64,000 nucleotides of DNA from Mycolicibacterium aromaticivorans JS19b1 = JCM 16368 (GTDB lineage Bacteria; Actinomycetota; Actinomycetes; Mycobacteriales; Mycobacteriaceae), in assembly GCF_000559085.1 (NCBI RefSeq), contig NZ_JALN02000001.1, positions 2,046,001-2,110,000 on the forward strand. The letters run 5' to 3'. Shown here piece after piece: positions 1 through 8,041 of this stretch. The notes beneath the pieces are model-generated. The model saw only the letters and a program-made list of their open reading frames with translations. It was not told where the DNA came from and made no database searches. A program made the position numbers and the translations under genes. Within the stretch, counting starts at the first letter, position 1, and every line of letters begins with the position of its first letter.

Positions 1-835
1 CTCCGCTTCCCAGTTCATCCCTGACGCGCGCCGGTTCAACGCCACCTACGCCAATTACGTGGGCAAGCCGATGTCCTACATCCTGGCCACGCCGGTGCGG
101 CCCGACGATGCCGACAACCCGCTGCGGGTCGTCTACGGCAATGAAGCCGCGCCGCGCGACATCGACCGGTTCGCCGCGCGGTTCGGCGTGACGGTGGTCG
201 ACGGGTTCGGATCCACCGAGGGCGGCGTCAACATCGCCCGCACCCCGGACACCCCCGAGGGTGCGCTGGGCCCACTGCCCGAAGGTCTCGAGATCGTCGA
301 CGTCGACACCGGCGAGCCGTGCCCGCCGGGGGTCATCGGCGAACTGGTGAACCTCACCGGTCCGGGCAACTTCCGCGGCTACTACAACGCCCCGGACGCC
401 GAGTCGGAGCGGATGACCGGCGGCGTCTACCACAGCGGCGATCTGGCCTACCGTGACGACGCCGGCTACGTGCACTTCGCCGGCCGACTGGGCGACTGGA
501 TGCGGGTCGACGGCGAGAACCTGGGCACCGCACCGATCGAGCGGGTGCTGATGCGCTACCCCGATGTGACCGAGGCGGCGGTCTACGCCATCCCCGACCC
601 GGCGGTCGGTGATCGGGTGATGGCCGCGCTGGTCATGCCCGAGGGCGCGACGTTCGACGTGAACGACTTCCGCGAGTTTCTGACCGCCCAAAGTGACCTC
701 GGGCCCAAGCAGTGGCCGGCGTTCGTGCGGGTCAGCACATCGTTGCCGCGCACTGAGACGTTCAAGATCATCAAGCGCAGGCTGTCGGCCGAGGCGCTGG
801 AGTGCGCCGACCCGGTGTTCGAGGTACGGCGCTAG
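1..835 (+). CDS. fadD17: Steroid-CoA ligase FadD17, 3' part
   Basis: C-terminal part of an AMP-forming acyl-CoA synthetase. The reading frame is open from base 2, so the gene starts outside the window. The adenylation motif DGFGSTEGG, then YHSGDLAYRDD and the hinge region GRLGDWMRVDGENL are visible; the family lysine probably lies in TFKIIKRRL near the end. In M. tuberculosis, FadD17 activates sterol side-chain acids with the five-carbon side chain (established for the family). The assignment rests on this similarity and on position: in M. tuberculosis fadD17 also lies upstream of ilvX. What follows it here (an IS remnant and an accessory TetR-controlled pair) differs from that species. Confidence 0.8.
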   Translation, partial: SASQFIPDARRFNATYANYVGKPMSYILATPVRPDDADNPLRVVYGNEAAPRDIDRFAARFGVTVVDGFGSTEGGVNIARTPDTPEGALGPLPEGLEIVDVDTGEPCPPGVIGELVNLTGPGNFRGYYNAPDAESERMTGGVYHSGDLAYRDDAGYVHFAGRLGDWMRVDGENLGTAPIERVLMRYPDVTEAAVYAIPDPAVGDRVMAALVMPEGATFDVNDFREFLTAQSDLGPKQWPAFVRVSTSLPRTETFKIIKRRLSAEALECADPVFEVRR

Positions 836-906
836 CCGGAATCGGTTGACCAAGACCTACGAGAGTCTTGCAACCCACGACGTGGGCAGGAAGGCTCGAG
901 AAAGTC

Positions 907-1126
907 ATGGCGACGAGGAAGCGGCATACTCCCGAGCAGATCGTACGCAAGCTGATGACGCTGATCGGCTGTTGGCCGAGGGCAAGGACACCGCGTAGGT
1001 GTGTCGCGAGCGGGGTCTCGGAGCAACCTACCCACCCGGAGGCGTAACCAGTTTGGTGGGCTCAAGCCCGAGGACGGGGGAAGGACGCGCTGCGGGAGAT
1101 GACCCGGAGAAACTTCGAGCCCCGGA
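907..1126 (+). pseudogene. Decayed IS3-family transposase OrfA
   Basis: Reading across three frames rebuilds an OrfA of the IS3 family: MATRKRHTPEQIVRKLMT, then ADRLLAEGKDTA, then VCRE-like, NQFGGLKPED-like and EKDALREMTRRNF-like pieces. The reading frame is broken by several small indels and a large part of the leucine-zipper region is missing, so no functional protein can be made. No OrfB or clear terminal inverted repeats are seen. The remnant fills most of the 836-1245 gap between fadD17 and the accessory oxidoreductase genes; I see nothing else there. It marks an old insertion at this junction. Confidence 0.75.
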
Positions 1127-1245
1127 ATGACGGCGGGAGGCCGCTTGTCATCTCCAGCCGGCCCCGGAGGTCGGCGAACGGTCACCACTCGCGCTCCCAG
1201 GCAGCCCCACGGTGAACCGCCAGGATGCCTGGGTCTGGGTGGGGT

Positions 1246-2364
1246 TCAGAGGGTGATCACAATTTTTTTGGCGGAGACGCCTTTCTTTTGCGCGTCGAGT
1301 CCGGCTTGGATGTGGTGAAGGCCGGTGCCGATGATGAGGGGGGCGGGGGCGGCGCGGTAGCGGCCGTCAGCGAGAGCCTGGGGCAGGAAATCGTTGTAGA
1401 TGACGGTGCTGACTTCGTCGTCCATCAGAGAGGCGCCCCAGATCATCTTGCTGCCAACGTGTCTCATTCGAAATCTGATCTGCGTGGACACTGTTGAGGT
1501 TGCCACCCGCGCGATGAGCCGGGCAAGCTGCACGCTCTTGCTGCGACCCGGCGTCACGCTGGCGAACGACACCGGCGGGCTGGCGATGGAGACGAATTTG
1601 GTGCCAGAAGCAAAGCCCAAGATCTCGGCGCATACGCCCGCTGAGTCGGTGGCGACCGCGAGGGCTCCGGCAATCGTTCTGCCGTGCAACGCCGCAACGA
1701 TGTCAGCCACCACAGTGGAGCTGTTGTAGTCGAAGACCTGGCCCGCACCCAGGCCCTTGACGTAGTCGAAGTTCCGTGGCGACGCGGTAGCGATGACGTC
1801 GTAGCCGGCCGCGACGGCGAGTTGGATGGCGTTGCTGCCGACACTGGTTGAGCCACCCCACACCAAGAGGGTCTTCCCTGTGGGTTTGGCTGTCGCCGAG
1901 GGATATTCGAGGCCCAACTGATCTTTTTGGAATAGCCCGCAGGCGGCGGTGGACAGGGCCAGTGGCAGCACCGCAGCGTCCTCGTAGGCCATGGTGGCTG
2001 GGATGGGGGCTGCCATGTGATCCAGGACGATGGTGTATTCCTGGAAGGCGCCCTCGGCGGCGCTGTTGCGGGCTTTCTCCGTGCCCACGGCATGCCCAAG
2101 GACACGGTCACCCACTGAAAATCGGGTGACACCGGGTCCGACCTCGACGACTTCACCGGCCAGATCGGAGCCGAGGATGAAAGGGTAGGTGATCCATCGA
2201 GTGAAGAGCCCCCCGGTGGCTTGGATGATCCAGTCGTACGGGTTGATCGCCACGGCGTGGTTGCGGACCACGATTTCGTGTTCGCCGGGATGCGGGTAGG
2301 GGGCGGCCTTGACTTCGAGGGCCGCGCCTTTGGATCCGATCCAGGCGGCGGTGTTGTTGGACAT
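1246..2364 (-). CDS. MDR (zinc-type alcohol dehydrogenase/quinone reductase) oxidoreductase
   Basis: A 372-residue medium-chain dehydrogenase/reductase. The N-terminal GroES-like domain carries AVAINPYDWIIQ and FILGSDLAGEVVEVG. The Rossmann part shows LLVWGGSTSVGSNAIQLA, where the usual glycine-rich NADPH loop has become GGSTSVGS. The zinc-binding cysteines of classical alcohol dehydrogenases are absent, so it is probably a zinc-free reductase of the quinone-oxidoreductase type; substrate unknown. The ATG lies 6 bp after the stop of the upstream reductase gene and has an AAAGGA ribosome-binding site, so the two are cotranscribed and probably controlled by the divergent TetR protein. It lies next to a transposase remnant and is not part of the usual sterol locus. 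Confidence 0.8.
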   Translation of the reverse strand: MSNNTAAWIGSKGAALEVKAAPYPHPGEHEIVVRNHAVAINPYDWIIQATGGLFTRWITYPFILGSDLAGEVVEVGPGVTRFSVGDRVLGHAVGTEKARNSAAEGAFQEYTIVLDHMAAPIPATMAYEDAAVLPLALSTAACGLFQKDQLGLEYPSATAKPTGKTLLVWGGSTSVGSNAIQLAVAAGYDVIATASPRNFDYVKGLGAGQVFDYNSSTVVADIVAALHGRTIAGALAVATDSAGVCAEILGFASGTKFVSIASPPVSFASVTPGRSKSVQLARLIARVATSTVSTQIRFRMRHVGSKMIWGASLMDDEVSTVIYNDFLPQALADGRYRAAPAPLIIGTGLHHIQAGLDAQKKGVSAKKIVITL

Positions 2365-2370
2365 GTCAAC

Positions 2371-3504
2371 TCATCCTTTCGTGGCGGGGTGAATGCCCCG
2401 TTCGGTCTTCGTATGGGTGGGGTCGGCGGCAGGGCTGATGGCGTCGCCGGTGAGGAAGCTGCCGCCGGCAGCCTCGGCGAGTTCGGAGCCGAACAATGCT
2501 CCGGGTGTGAACGCACCCGGGCGGCCGTCGCCGCGGAGCAGACGTTGGGTGACTTCGGCGGCGACCGCCGCGGTGAAGTCGTGTCCATCGCCGGTGCGCA
2601 GCCAACCGTCACGAACGCTGCCCGAGGGCCACCACACCCGGGCGTGACCCCAGGACGACGCGCGCGGGCGGTCGCCGGCGCGCACCCGAAGCTTGGCGAT
2701 GGCGGTGGTGGCGAGGTTGCGTAGGCCGGGGATCCGCAAGACCGCCGAGATCGCCGGTAACACCCGTGTCAGGGCGCTCGTGGGCGTCAAGAAGGAGGCC
2801 GCAACCACGGAGTTGGCGTTACTAGCTCGCCATGCCGCGATCAACTCCCCGCTGGGACCGCTTCCGGTGGGCAGGACATCACCCTCGGGTGTGCTCAGCG
2901 TGACGGCATGTGCGCCGATCGCGGCGCGCACCAGGCGACCGTCGCGGACCTCCCGGCCTCCGGAAGCGAGGATCTCCACCAGGGTTCCGGCCAGCGCCGG
3001 GCCGAGGGCGCCGCTATCGGTGGCGACTGACGCGAGCGCATCGACACGCACCTGACTCGGGCGGGGTTGGCCCTGGCAAAGCCGCAACACCACACTCTCA
3101 GTGGCCAGCACACCGAAGCCCGCCCCGGTAACCAGCACCTGATCCGCAGCGGCGGCGCGGCGGTCGAGATCCAGGATCGATTCGACGGCGGTGAGTTCGT
3201 TGGCGATGTCAACGTAGTGCGTGCCTGCCGGGCAAGCCCTCGCGACCTGGGCTGCCGTGGTCGCGAACGGGCCAACGGTATTCACCACCACGGCCGGGGC
3301 GTCCTGGGCCAGCCGGGATAGCGCCGCATCGAGGTCGCCGACCACCAGTCGCGGCGTAGCCCCCAGCTCGGCGGCGACGTGCTCGAGGCGGTCGCGGGCT
3401 CTACCCACCAGTACCAGCGGCGCACCCTCCGCGTGCAGCCGTGCCGCGATCATCCGACCCGCCCGACCGGTCGCTCCCAAGATCCACACGTCATTGGTCG
3501 TCAT
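2371..3504 (-). CDS. Saccharopine-dehydrogenase-like NAD(P)-binding reductase
   Basis: A 377-residue protein starting MTTNDVWILGATGRAGRMIA, a Rossmann GATGRAG nucleotide-binding loop typical of the saccharopine dehydrogenase/trans-acting enoyl reductase superfamily. Then follow VVVNTVGPFATTAAQVARAC and TGAGFGVLATESV segments. The open frame runs upstream to 3729, but that part crosses the operator region and overlaps the divergent TetR gene. The ATG at 3504 has GGGAG seven bases upstream and is the better start. It forms a two-gene unit with the MDR gene. Substrate unknown; a reductase for a toxic carbonyl or lipid intermediate sensed by the TetR protein is only a guess. Confidence 0.75.
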   Translation of the reverse strand: MTTNDVWILGATGRAGRMIAARLHAEGAPLVLVGRARDRLEHVAAELGATPRLVVGDLDAALSRLAQDAPAVVVNTVGPFATTAAQVARACPAGTHYVDIANELTAVESILDLDRRAAAADQVLVTGAGFGVLATESVVLRLCQGQPRPSQVRVDALASVATDSGALGPALAGTLVEILASGGREVRDGRLVRAAIGAHAVTLSTPEGDVLPTGSGPSGELIAAWRASNANSVVAASFLTPTSALTRVLPAISAVLRIPGLRNLATTAIAKLRVRAGDRPRASSWGHARVWWPSGSVRDGWLRTGDGHDFTAAVAAEVTQRLLRGDGRPGAFTPGALFGSELAEAAGGSFLTGDAISPAADPTHTKTERGIHPATKG

Positions 3505-3535
3505 CACGCCACTCCCGTCGTCACCTGCCATCATG

Positions 3536-3608
3536 TGATGGCATTGCGTGTCATCACACAGTAAGTCATGACACTGCGTGTCGTCAATGACGACATTGAA
3601 TGTCATCA
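3536..3608. promoter_or_regulatory. Three tandem TetR-type operators
   Basis: Three imperfect 21-bp palindromes start at 3536, 3566 and 3588 and fit TGAYGNCA-N5-TGTCRTCA, except that the left arm of the middle one is TCATGACA. The first extends to a 23-bp palindrome (3535-3557) with one mismatch between arms. They fill the divergent promoter between the reductase pair and the TetR gene, which is the normal place for an autorepressor site. A candidate minus-strand -10 (TACTGT, 3558-3563) sits between operators one and two. Confidence 0.75.
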
Positions 3609-3615
3609 AACCGGT

Positions 3616-3621
3616 TACGAT
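3616..3621 (+). promoter_or_regulatory. -10 box of leaderless TetR transcript
   Basis: TACGAT fits TANNNT and ends seven bases before the ATG at 3629. There is no ribosome-binding site, so the transcript probably begins at the start codon. The third operator (ending 3608) lies just upstream and would block this promoter. Confidence 0.5.
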
Positions 3622-3628
3622 GGTCGCC

Positions 3629-4222
3629 ATGAGTCGATGGCCGTCCGGCGCGCAAAGCAGGTTGGAGCGCGCCGCCTTGGAGCTGTTCGTCGAGCAAGGT
3701 TTCGCGGAGACGACCGTGCCGCAGATCACCGCACGCGCGGGATTGACGACGCGAACCTTCTTCCGGCACTTCGCCGATAAGCGCGAGGTCCTGTTCGCCT
3801 ACCAAGCCGAACTCCCGACGGTGGTCGCCAACGTATTGGCCGACACCCCAGCCACCCTGGGCCCGATGGACGCAATCGTTCAGGGACTGCAGACCGTCGC
3901 CGCCGAGCTGGAAGGTCAGCGCGGCTACCTACTCACTCGACGCGGCATCATCGAAACCGACGACGGTCTACGCGAACGCGAGCTACGCAAACAGTCCATT
4001 CTCTCCGAGGCCATCAAGCTCGGGCTTCTCCAGCGTGGCGTCGATGAACTCACCGCAACCCTGACAGCCCAGATCGCGGTCAGCGTCTTCGGTGTAGCTG
4101 TCACCCGCTGGCTCGACCAGGACGAGCAACTATCACTGTTGCAAGTCCTCCACGAAACATTCACCGCCCTAACGGTTTTCGCCAAACGCCTCACCGCCGC
4201 AGCACCGACCGATGAACCCTGA
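3629..4222 (+). CDS. TetR/AcrR-family repressor
   Basis: A 197-residue regulator. The N-terminal helix-turn-helix is clear: RAALELFVEQGFAETTVPQITARAGLTTRTFFRHFADK, the classic TetR DNA-binding module, at about residues 13-50. The C-terminal ligand domain is not recognisable by eye. The ATG at 3629 (MSRWPSG) is chosen because a TANNNT box lies seven bases upstream; an in-frame ATG at 3620 is the alternative, and the longer frame from 3578 would overlap the operators. It is divergent from the MDR/reductase pair with three tandem palindromes between, so it probably represses itself and that pair. Confidence 0.85.
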   Translation: MSRWPSGAQSRLERAALELFVEQGFAETTVPQITARAGLTTRTFFRHFADKREVLFAYQAELPTVVANVLADTPATLGPMDAIVQGLQTVAAELEGQRGYLLTRRGIIETDDGLRERELRKQSILSEAIKLGLLQRGVDELTATLTAQIAVSVFGVAVTRWLDQDEQLSLLQVLHETFTALTVFAKRLTAAAPTDEP

Positions 4223-4494
4223 GGGGGCACGCCCGACGACAACCTCGAGGTACCGGCGATACACCGATCATGTTGGGACAGCAAGTGAACGTCGGGAAGA
4301 TCCAGGTCCGAGATACCGCGACTCTCGGGCTGGAGGCGCTCACGAGAGATCAACCCGCTGGGCTGGCCGCTGTACCCGTTGACAACTCTCGATTGCTGTG
4401 GACCACTCAGGGGGCCCGGTCAATTCGACCTTGACGCCACACCGAGCGCGAACATTTCGCCAAAACGTGACTCTCAGTGCGGTTTCAATGCAAG
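4223..4494. other. Non-coding gap, no feature recognised
   Basis: A 272-bp gap between the TetR gene and the 3' end of ilvX, which converge here. I saw no strong hairpin, repeat or coding signal in it. Confidence 0.4.
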
Positions 4495-6051
4495 CTAGCC
4501 GGTGATCGAGGGCATGACCGCCTCGATGAGGTGCGGTCCCGGTTCGTCAAAGGCCCACCGCAGCGCGTCGGCGAACTCCTCGGCGGTGCCCACCCGGCGG
4601 GCCGGTAGCCCCATGCCTTTGGAAATTCGGACGAAATCAATTGTGGGACTGGTCAAGTCGAGGAGCGACTCGGCTTTCGGACCCGGCCGCTCCCCCGCCG
4701 CCTCGGCGCCCACCCGCTGCAGTTCGATGCGCAGGATGTCGTAGGCACGGTTCGCGTAGACCACCGTGGTGACGTCGAGTTGTTCGCGGGCCTGTGTCCA
4801 CAGTGCCGAGATGGTGTACATCGCCGAACCATCGGACTCCAGACACAGCACCGGCCGATCCGGCGCAGCAATCGCGGCGCCGACCGAAACCGGCAGCGCG
4901 TACCCGATCGCCCCACCGGTGAGGGTGAGCCAGTCGTGCGCGGGGGCGCCGGCCGTGGCCTGTGCCAGAAGGACTCCCGACGTGTTCGACTCGTCGACGA
5001 TGATGGCGTGTTCGGGCAGCAACGCACCGATTACGTCGGCAGAGGTCATCACGTTGAGCGGACCGCTCGGCAACGACGGCCGCGACATCGCCGCAAGGGC
5101 GGCAATCTCGGCCGGCGCGATCCGGTCGGCCAACGCGGTCAGCGCGGCCCTGGCGCCGACCGGTCCGGCGAGCGTGTGCACCGCACAACCGTCTGGCACC
5201 AGATCACTGGGCTTGCCCGGATAGGCGAAGAACGACACCGGATGCGGCGCACCGGCCAGCACCAGATGCTTGGCCCCCGCGAGCTGGGCGGTAGCCGCTT
5301 CGGCGAAGTAGGCCAGCCGCTCGACAGCCGGCAGTCCGGCGCCGCGCTCCAGTCGGGTCGGGAAGGTCTCGCACAACACCTGGGCCCCGTACGCCTGGGC
5401 GAGCCTGACCGCTGCGGACAGGCCGTCGGCCCCGGTGGCATCGCCCCCGACCATGATGACCGTGGGCTCACCGGAGCGAAGCACTGACTCGATCTGACCA
5501 GCATCATGAAGGACGGCGGCCGGCTGTGCCACAACCTCGTTCACACCGAATGCGCCCTCATCCCACGACACATCCGCGGGCAGGATCAACGTGGCGATGT
5601 GCCGGTGGGCACGCGCGGACGCGATGGCCGCGGCGGCATCGGCGGCCACGTCGGCGACCGCCATGGTCCTGCGTACCCAGCCCGATACGGTCCCGGCCAC
5701 CGAGTCGATGTCCGACTCCAACGGCGCGTCGTATTTCTTGTGATAGGTGGCATGATCACCGACGATCACGACCGCAGGCACATGCGCGCGTCGTGCGTTG
5801 TGCAGATTGGCCAGGCCATTACCCAGTCCGGGGCCCAGGTGCAGCAGGACCGCGGCGGGCTCGTTCGCGATGCGTGCGTAACCGTCGGCGGCCCCGGTGG
5901 CGACGCCCTCGAACAGGGTGAGCACGCCACGCATCTGCGGCACGGTGTCCAGCGCGGCGACGAAGTGCATCTCCGAGGTGCCGGGGTTGGCGAAGCACAC
6001 CCGCACCCCGTGGTCGACCAGGGTCGAGATCAGTGCCTGTGCGCCGTTCAT
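4495..6051 (-). CDS. ilvX: Acetolactate-synthase-like ThDP enzyme IlvX
   Basis: A 518-residue thiamine-diphosphate enzyme of the acetolactate synthase large-subunit family. It begins MNGAQALISTLVDHGVRVCF and has the cofactor-activating glutamate region LFEGVATGAADGYARI (about residues 46-61). The C-terminal ThDP/Mg site appears as ESDGSAMYTISALWTQ with the family GDG changed to SDG, and a YANRAYDILR segment. Length and sequence match M. tuberculosis IlvX. No small regulatory subunit lies nearby, so a role in valine synthesis is doubtful and a catabolic carboligase or decarboxylase is possible. Its ATG overlaps the stop of the upstream amidohydrolase by ATGA, and the whole run is downstream of fadD19. 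Confidence 0.85.
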   Translation of the reverse strand: MNGAQALISTLVDHGVRVCFANPGTSEMHFVAALDTVPQMRGVLTLFEGVATGAADGYARIANEPAAVLLHLGPGLGNGLANLHNARRAHVPAVVIVGDHATYHKKYDAPLESDIDSVAGTVSGWVRRTMAVADVAADAAAAIASARAHRHIATLILPADVSWDEGAFGVNEVVAQPAAVLHDAGQIESVLRSGEPTVIMVGGDATGADGLSAAVRLAQAYGAQVLCETFPTRLERGAGLPAVERLAYFAEAATAQLAGAKHLVLAGAPHPVSFFAYPGKPSDLVPDGCAVHTLAGPVGARAALTALADRIAPAEIAALAAMSRPSLPSGPLNVMTSADVIGALLPEHAIIVDESNTSGVLLAQATAGAPAHDWLTLTGGAIGYALPVSVGAAIAAPDRPVLCLESDGSAMYTISALWTQAREQLDVTTVVYANRAYDILRIELQRVGAEAAGERPGPKAESLLDLTSPTIDFVRISKGMGLPARRVGTAEEFADALRWAFDEPGPHLIEAVMPSITG

Positions 6052-6882
6052 GCGGCCACCGCCCCGAGTTTGGCGAAGACCCGAGTCGCGTTGTCGTGCA
6101 GATACGCCGAGTGGGTCGACTCGGACAACCCGAGTTCGTCGAGGCCGTCCAGCGCGTGCGTGTGTCCGATCATCGGATAGTTGGTGCCGAACAACACTTT
6201 CCGTGCACCGGTGCCGGTCTTCATAAAGCTCACGAGCTCCTTCGGTAGCCGCCGGGAGGTGTAGGCAGAGGTGTCGATGTAGACGTTCTCGTGTTTGCGG
6301 GACACGGCGACCATCTCTTCGGTCCAGGGATACCCGACATGACCGCAGACGATCGTCAGTTTGGGGAAGTCCAGGGCGATCTCGTCGATGTAGGGAATCG
6401 GCCGACCGGTCTCCGACGGTCGCAGCGGACCCGTGTGGCCCACCTGTGTGCAGAACGGCACCCCGAGTTCTACGCATTCGGCGAACAGCGGGTAGTACCG
6501 ACGGCCGGTTGGGGGGTGCACCCCACAGCCACGGCACCACTCGCAGCCCGACGAAGCCGTCGTCACGGACCCGCCTGCGCAGTTCGCGGACCGCGTCCAT
6601 GGGGCGGTCGAGATCCACCGCGGCCAGCCCTGCGAACCTCGACGGGTGCTGGCGAACCCATTCGGCCACTTCGTCGTTGGACACCAGGTCCGCACCGTGG
6701 GGTCCACGCCAGGCACTGAGCAGGCCGACTCCGACGCCGGCGGCATCCATCGCGGAGACCGTGACCTCGATCGGCAGGTCACCCTCGGGGATCCGCCCAC
6801 CGGTCCACCGACGCAGCGACGCGAGGAAGTCGCTGGCCAGAAACCGACGGGTGGGGTGCTGCATCCACACGTCGATGGTCAT
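6048..6882 (-). pseudogene. Amidohydrolase (Rv3510c type) with a frameshift
   Basis: The frame from 6882 reads MTIDVWMQHPTRRFL to VGLRVVPWLWGAPP and is a good amidohydrolase (ACMSD-type) N-terminus. The expected continuation (YYPLFAECVELGVPFCTQVG, VCGHVGYPWTEEM, LFGTNYPMIGHTHALD, ending at 6048) lies in another frame. The shift is at a run of six G on the plus strand, 6511-6516. Either the gene is broken or the assembly has one base too many or too few there. Past the shift the original frame stays open through the rest of the gene and into ilvX, giving a spurious 795-codon reading frame. An intact product would be a metal-dependent hydrolase or decarboxylase of unknown substrate. Confidence 0.75.
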
Positions 6883-6910
6883 CGCGTTCGACTGTAGACG
6901 CGCGACGCAC

Positions 6911-8041
6911 CTAGCTCTCGCGGATCGAGTCCAAACGTCGCGTCGCGGCCTCGAAGCCCGTGACCAGTTCGGCGATGATGTCGGCGACCGGACGGATCTC
7001 GTTCATCCGCCCCACGATCTGACCGACCGGCATCGCGACGGTGGACGGGTCCTCGGACGCGCTCATCCGCTGATGCGCCTCGGAGACCAGGATGTTCTGC
7101 AACGGCATCGGCAGCGGCTCGGGTGCACCCTCGGCGTCCCACGCCTCGGTCCACCGGCTCTTGAGCAGGCGGGCCGGCTTGCCGGTGTAGATGCGGCGGC
7201 GCACCGTGTCGCTCGAGCTGGCCGCCAGCAGCGCCTCCTGGATCACCGATGCGCCGCCCTCGGTGCGAACACCGAGGTCGTACTCGGCGGCGGTCAGGAA
7301 CGCAGACCCCATCCAAACACCCTGTGCGCCAAGCGCGAGCGCGGCAGCCACCTGGCGGCCGGTGCCGATACCACCCGCTGCGAGCACAGCGACCGGCCGG
7401 TCCAGCCCAGCTAACCCATCGGTGACCTCCGGCACGAGCACCATCGAGGCGATCTCGCCGGTGTGCCCGCCGGCCTCGTGGCCCTGGGCGATCACGATGT
7501 CGACGCCGTTCTCCGCGTGCCGCTGCGCATGCTTGGCGCTTCCGGCCAGCGCCGCCACCGGAACCCCGGCCTCGTGAACCTGGTCGATGACGTCCTTGGG
7601 AGGAGAGCCCAGCGCGTTCGCGATGAGCTTGATGGGGTGCCGCAGCGCAACCTCGACGTGGCTGCGGGCCACCGAGTGAAGCCACCCGAGCACGCCTTCA
7701 GACTTCGCCTCGTCCTCGGGCAGCGGCGGCACTCCCAGGTCGGCGAGCGTCTTGGCGACGAAGTCCCGATGTGTTTGCGGGATCAGCTTGTTGATGTCGA
7801 TCGACGAGCCCTCGGTGGGGACCTTCGCCGGCATCACGACGTCGACGCCGTACGGCTTGCCTTCGGTGTTGGCGTCCATCCACTGCAGCACGGCTTCGAG
7901 GTCGTCGGGGTCGTTGAACCGCACGCACCCCAGGACACCCATGCCGCCGGCGCGGGTGACCGCGGCGGCCACCTTCTCCGACGGGGTGAAGACGAAGATC
8001 GGATATTCGATGCCGAAGCGATCGCAGAGCTCGGTACGCAT
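6911..8041 (-). CDS. Nitronate monooxygenase / 2-nitropropane dioxygenase family flavoprotein
   Basis: A 376-residue TIM-barrel FMN protein. It begins MRTELCDRFGIEYPIFVF and carries IVIAQGHEAGGHTGE, the family phosphate-binding and active-site histidine segment, then VLAAGGIGTGRQVAAALALGAQGVWMGSAF. It is a distant relative of IpdC at 47964-49028 but has a longer N-terminal half. The ATG shares one base with the fadD19 stop (TGATG), so it is translationally coupled to fadD19 and probably under the same KstR site. The name covers true nitronate oxidases and enoyl reductases; a reductase acting on a sterol-derived CoA ester is plausible from context but unproven. Confidence 0.85.
   Translation of the reverse strand: MRTELCDRFGIEYPIFVFTPSEKVAAAVTRAGGMGVLGCVRFNDPDDLEAVLQWMDANTEGKPYGVDVVMPAKVPTEGSSIDINKLIPQTHRDFVAKTLADLGVPPLPEDEAKSEGVLGWLHSVARSHVEVALRHPIKLIANALGSPPKDVIDQVHEAGVPVAALAGSAKHAQRHAENGVDIVIAQGHEAGGHTGEIASMVLVPEVTDGLAGLDRPVAVLAAGGIGTGRQVAAALALGAQGVWMGSAFLTAAEYDLGVRTEGGASVIQEALLAASSSDTVRRRIYTGKPARLLKSRWTEAWDAEGAPEPLPMPLQNILVSEAHQRMSASEDPSTVAMPVGQIVGRMNEIRPVADIIAELVTGFEAATRRLDSIRES

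Noticed and set aside
1246..2364. Zinc alcohol dehydrogenase
   Set aside because: Catalytic and structural zinc cysteines are missing, so it was called a zinc-free MDR reductase instead.
3536..3608. Short CRISPR-like array
   Set aside because: Repeats are palindromic operators with unequal 30 and 22 bp steps in a divergent promoter, without spacers or cas genes.
2371..3729. A 452-residue version of the saccharopine-like reductase
   Set aside because: The extra 75 residues are encoded by the operator region and by the start of the TetR gene in the opposite strand; the ATG at 3504 has a ribosome-binding site.
4380..4494. Possible fourth copy of the 24-12-24 hairpin (it contains CGTGACTCT)
   Set aside because: No complementary arm is present at the right distance; only a short chance match.
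4495..6882. A 795-codon frame joining amidohydrolase and ThDP enzyme, as if a natural fusion protein
   Set aside because: The middle of the frame is out of register with the amidohydrolase; the true C-terminus lies in another frame and ends in a normal ATGA overlap with ilvX. It is explained by one frameshift.
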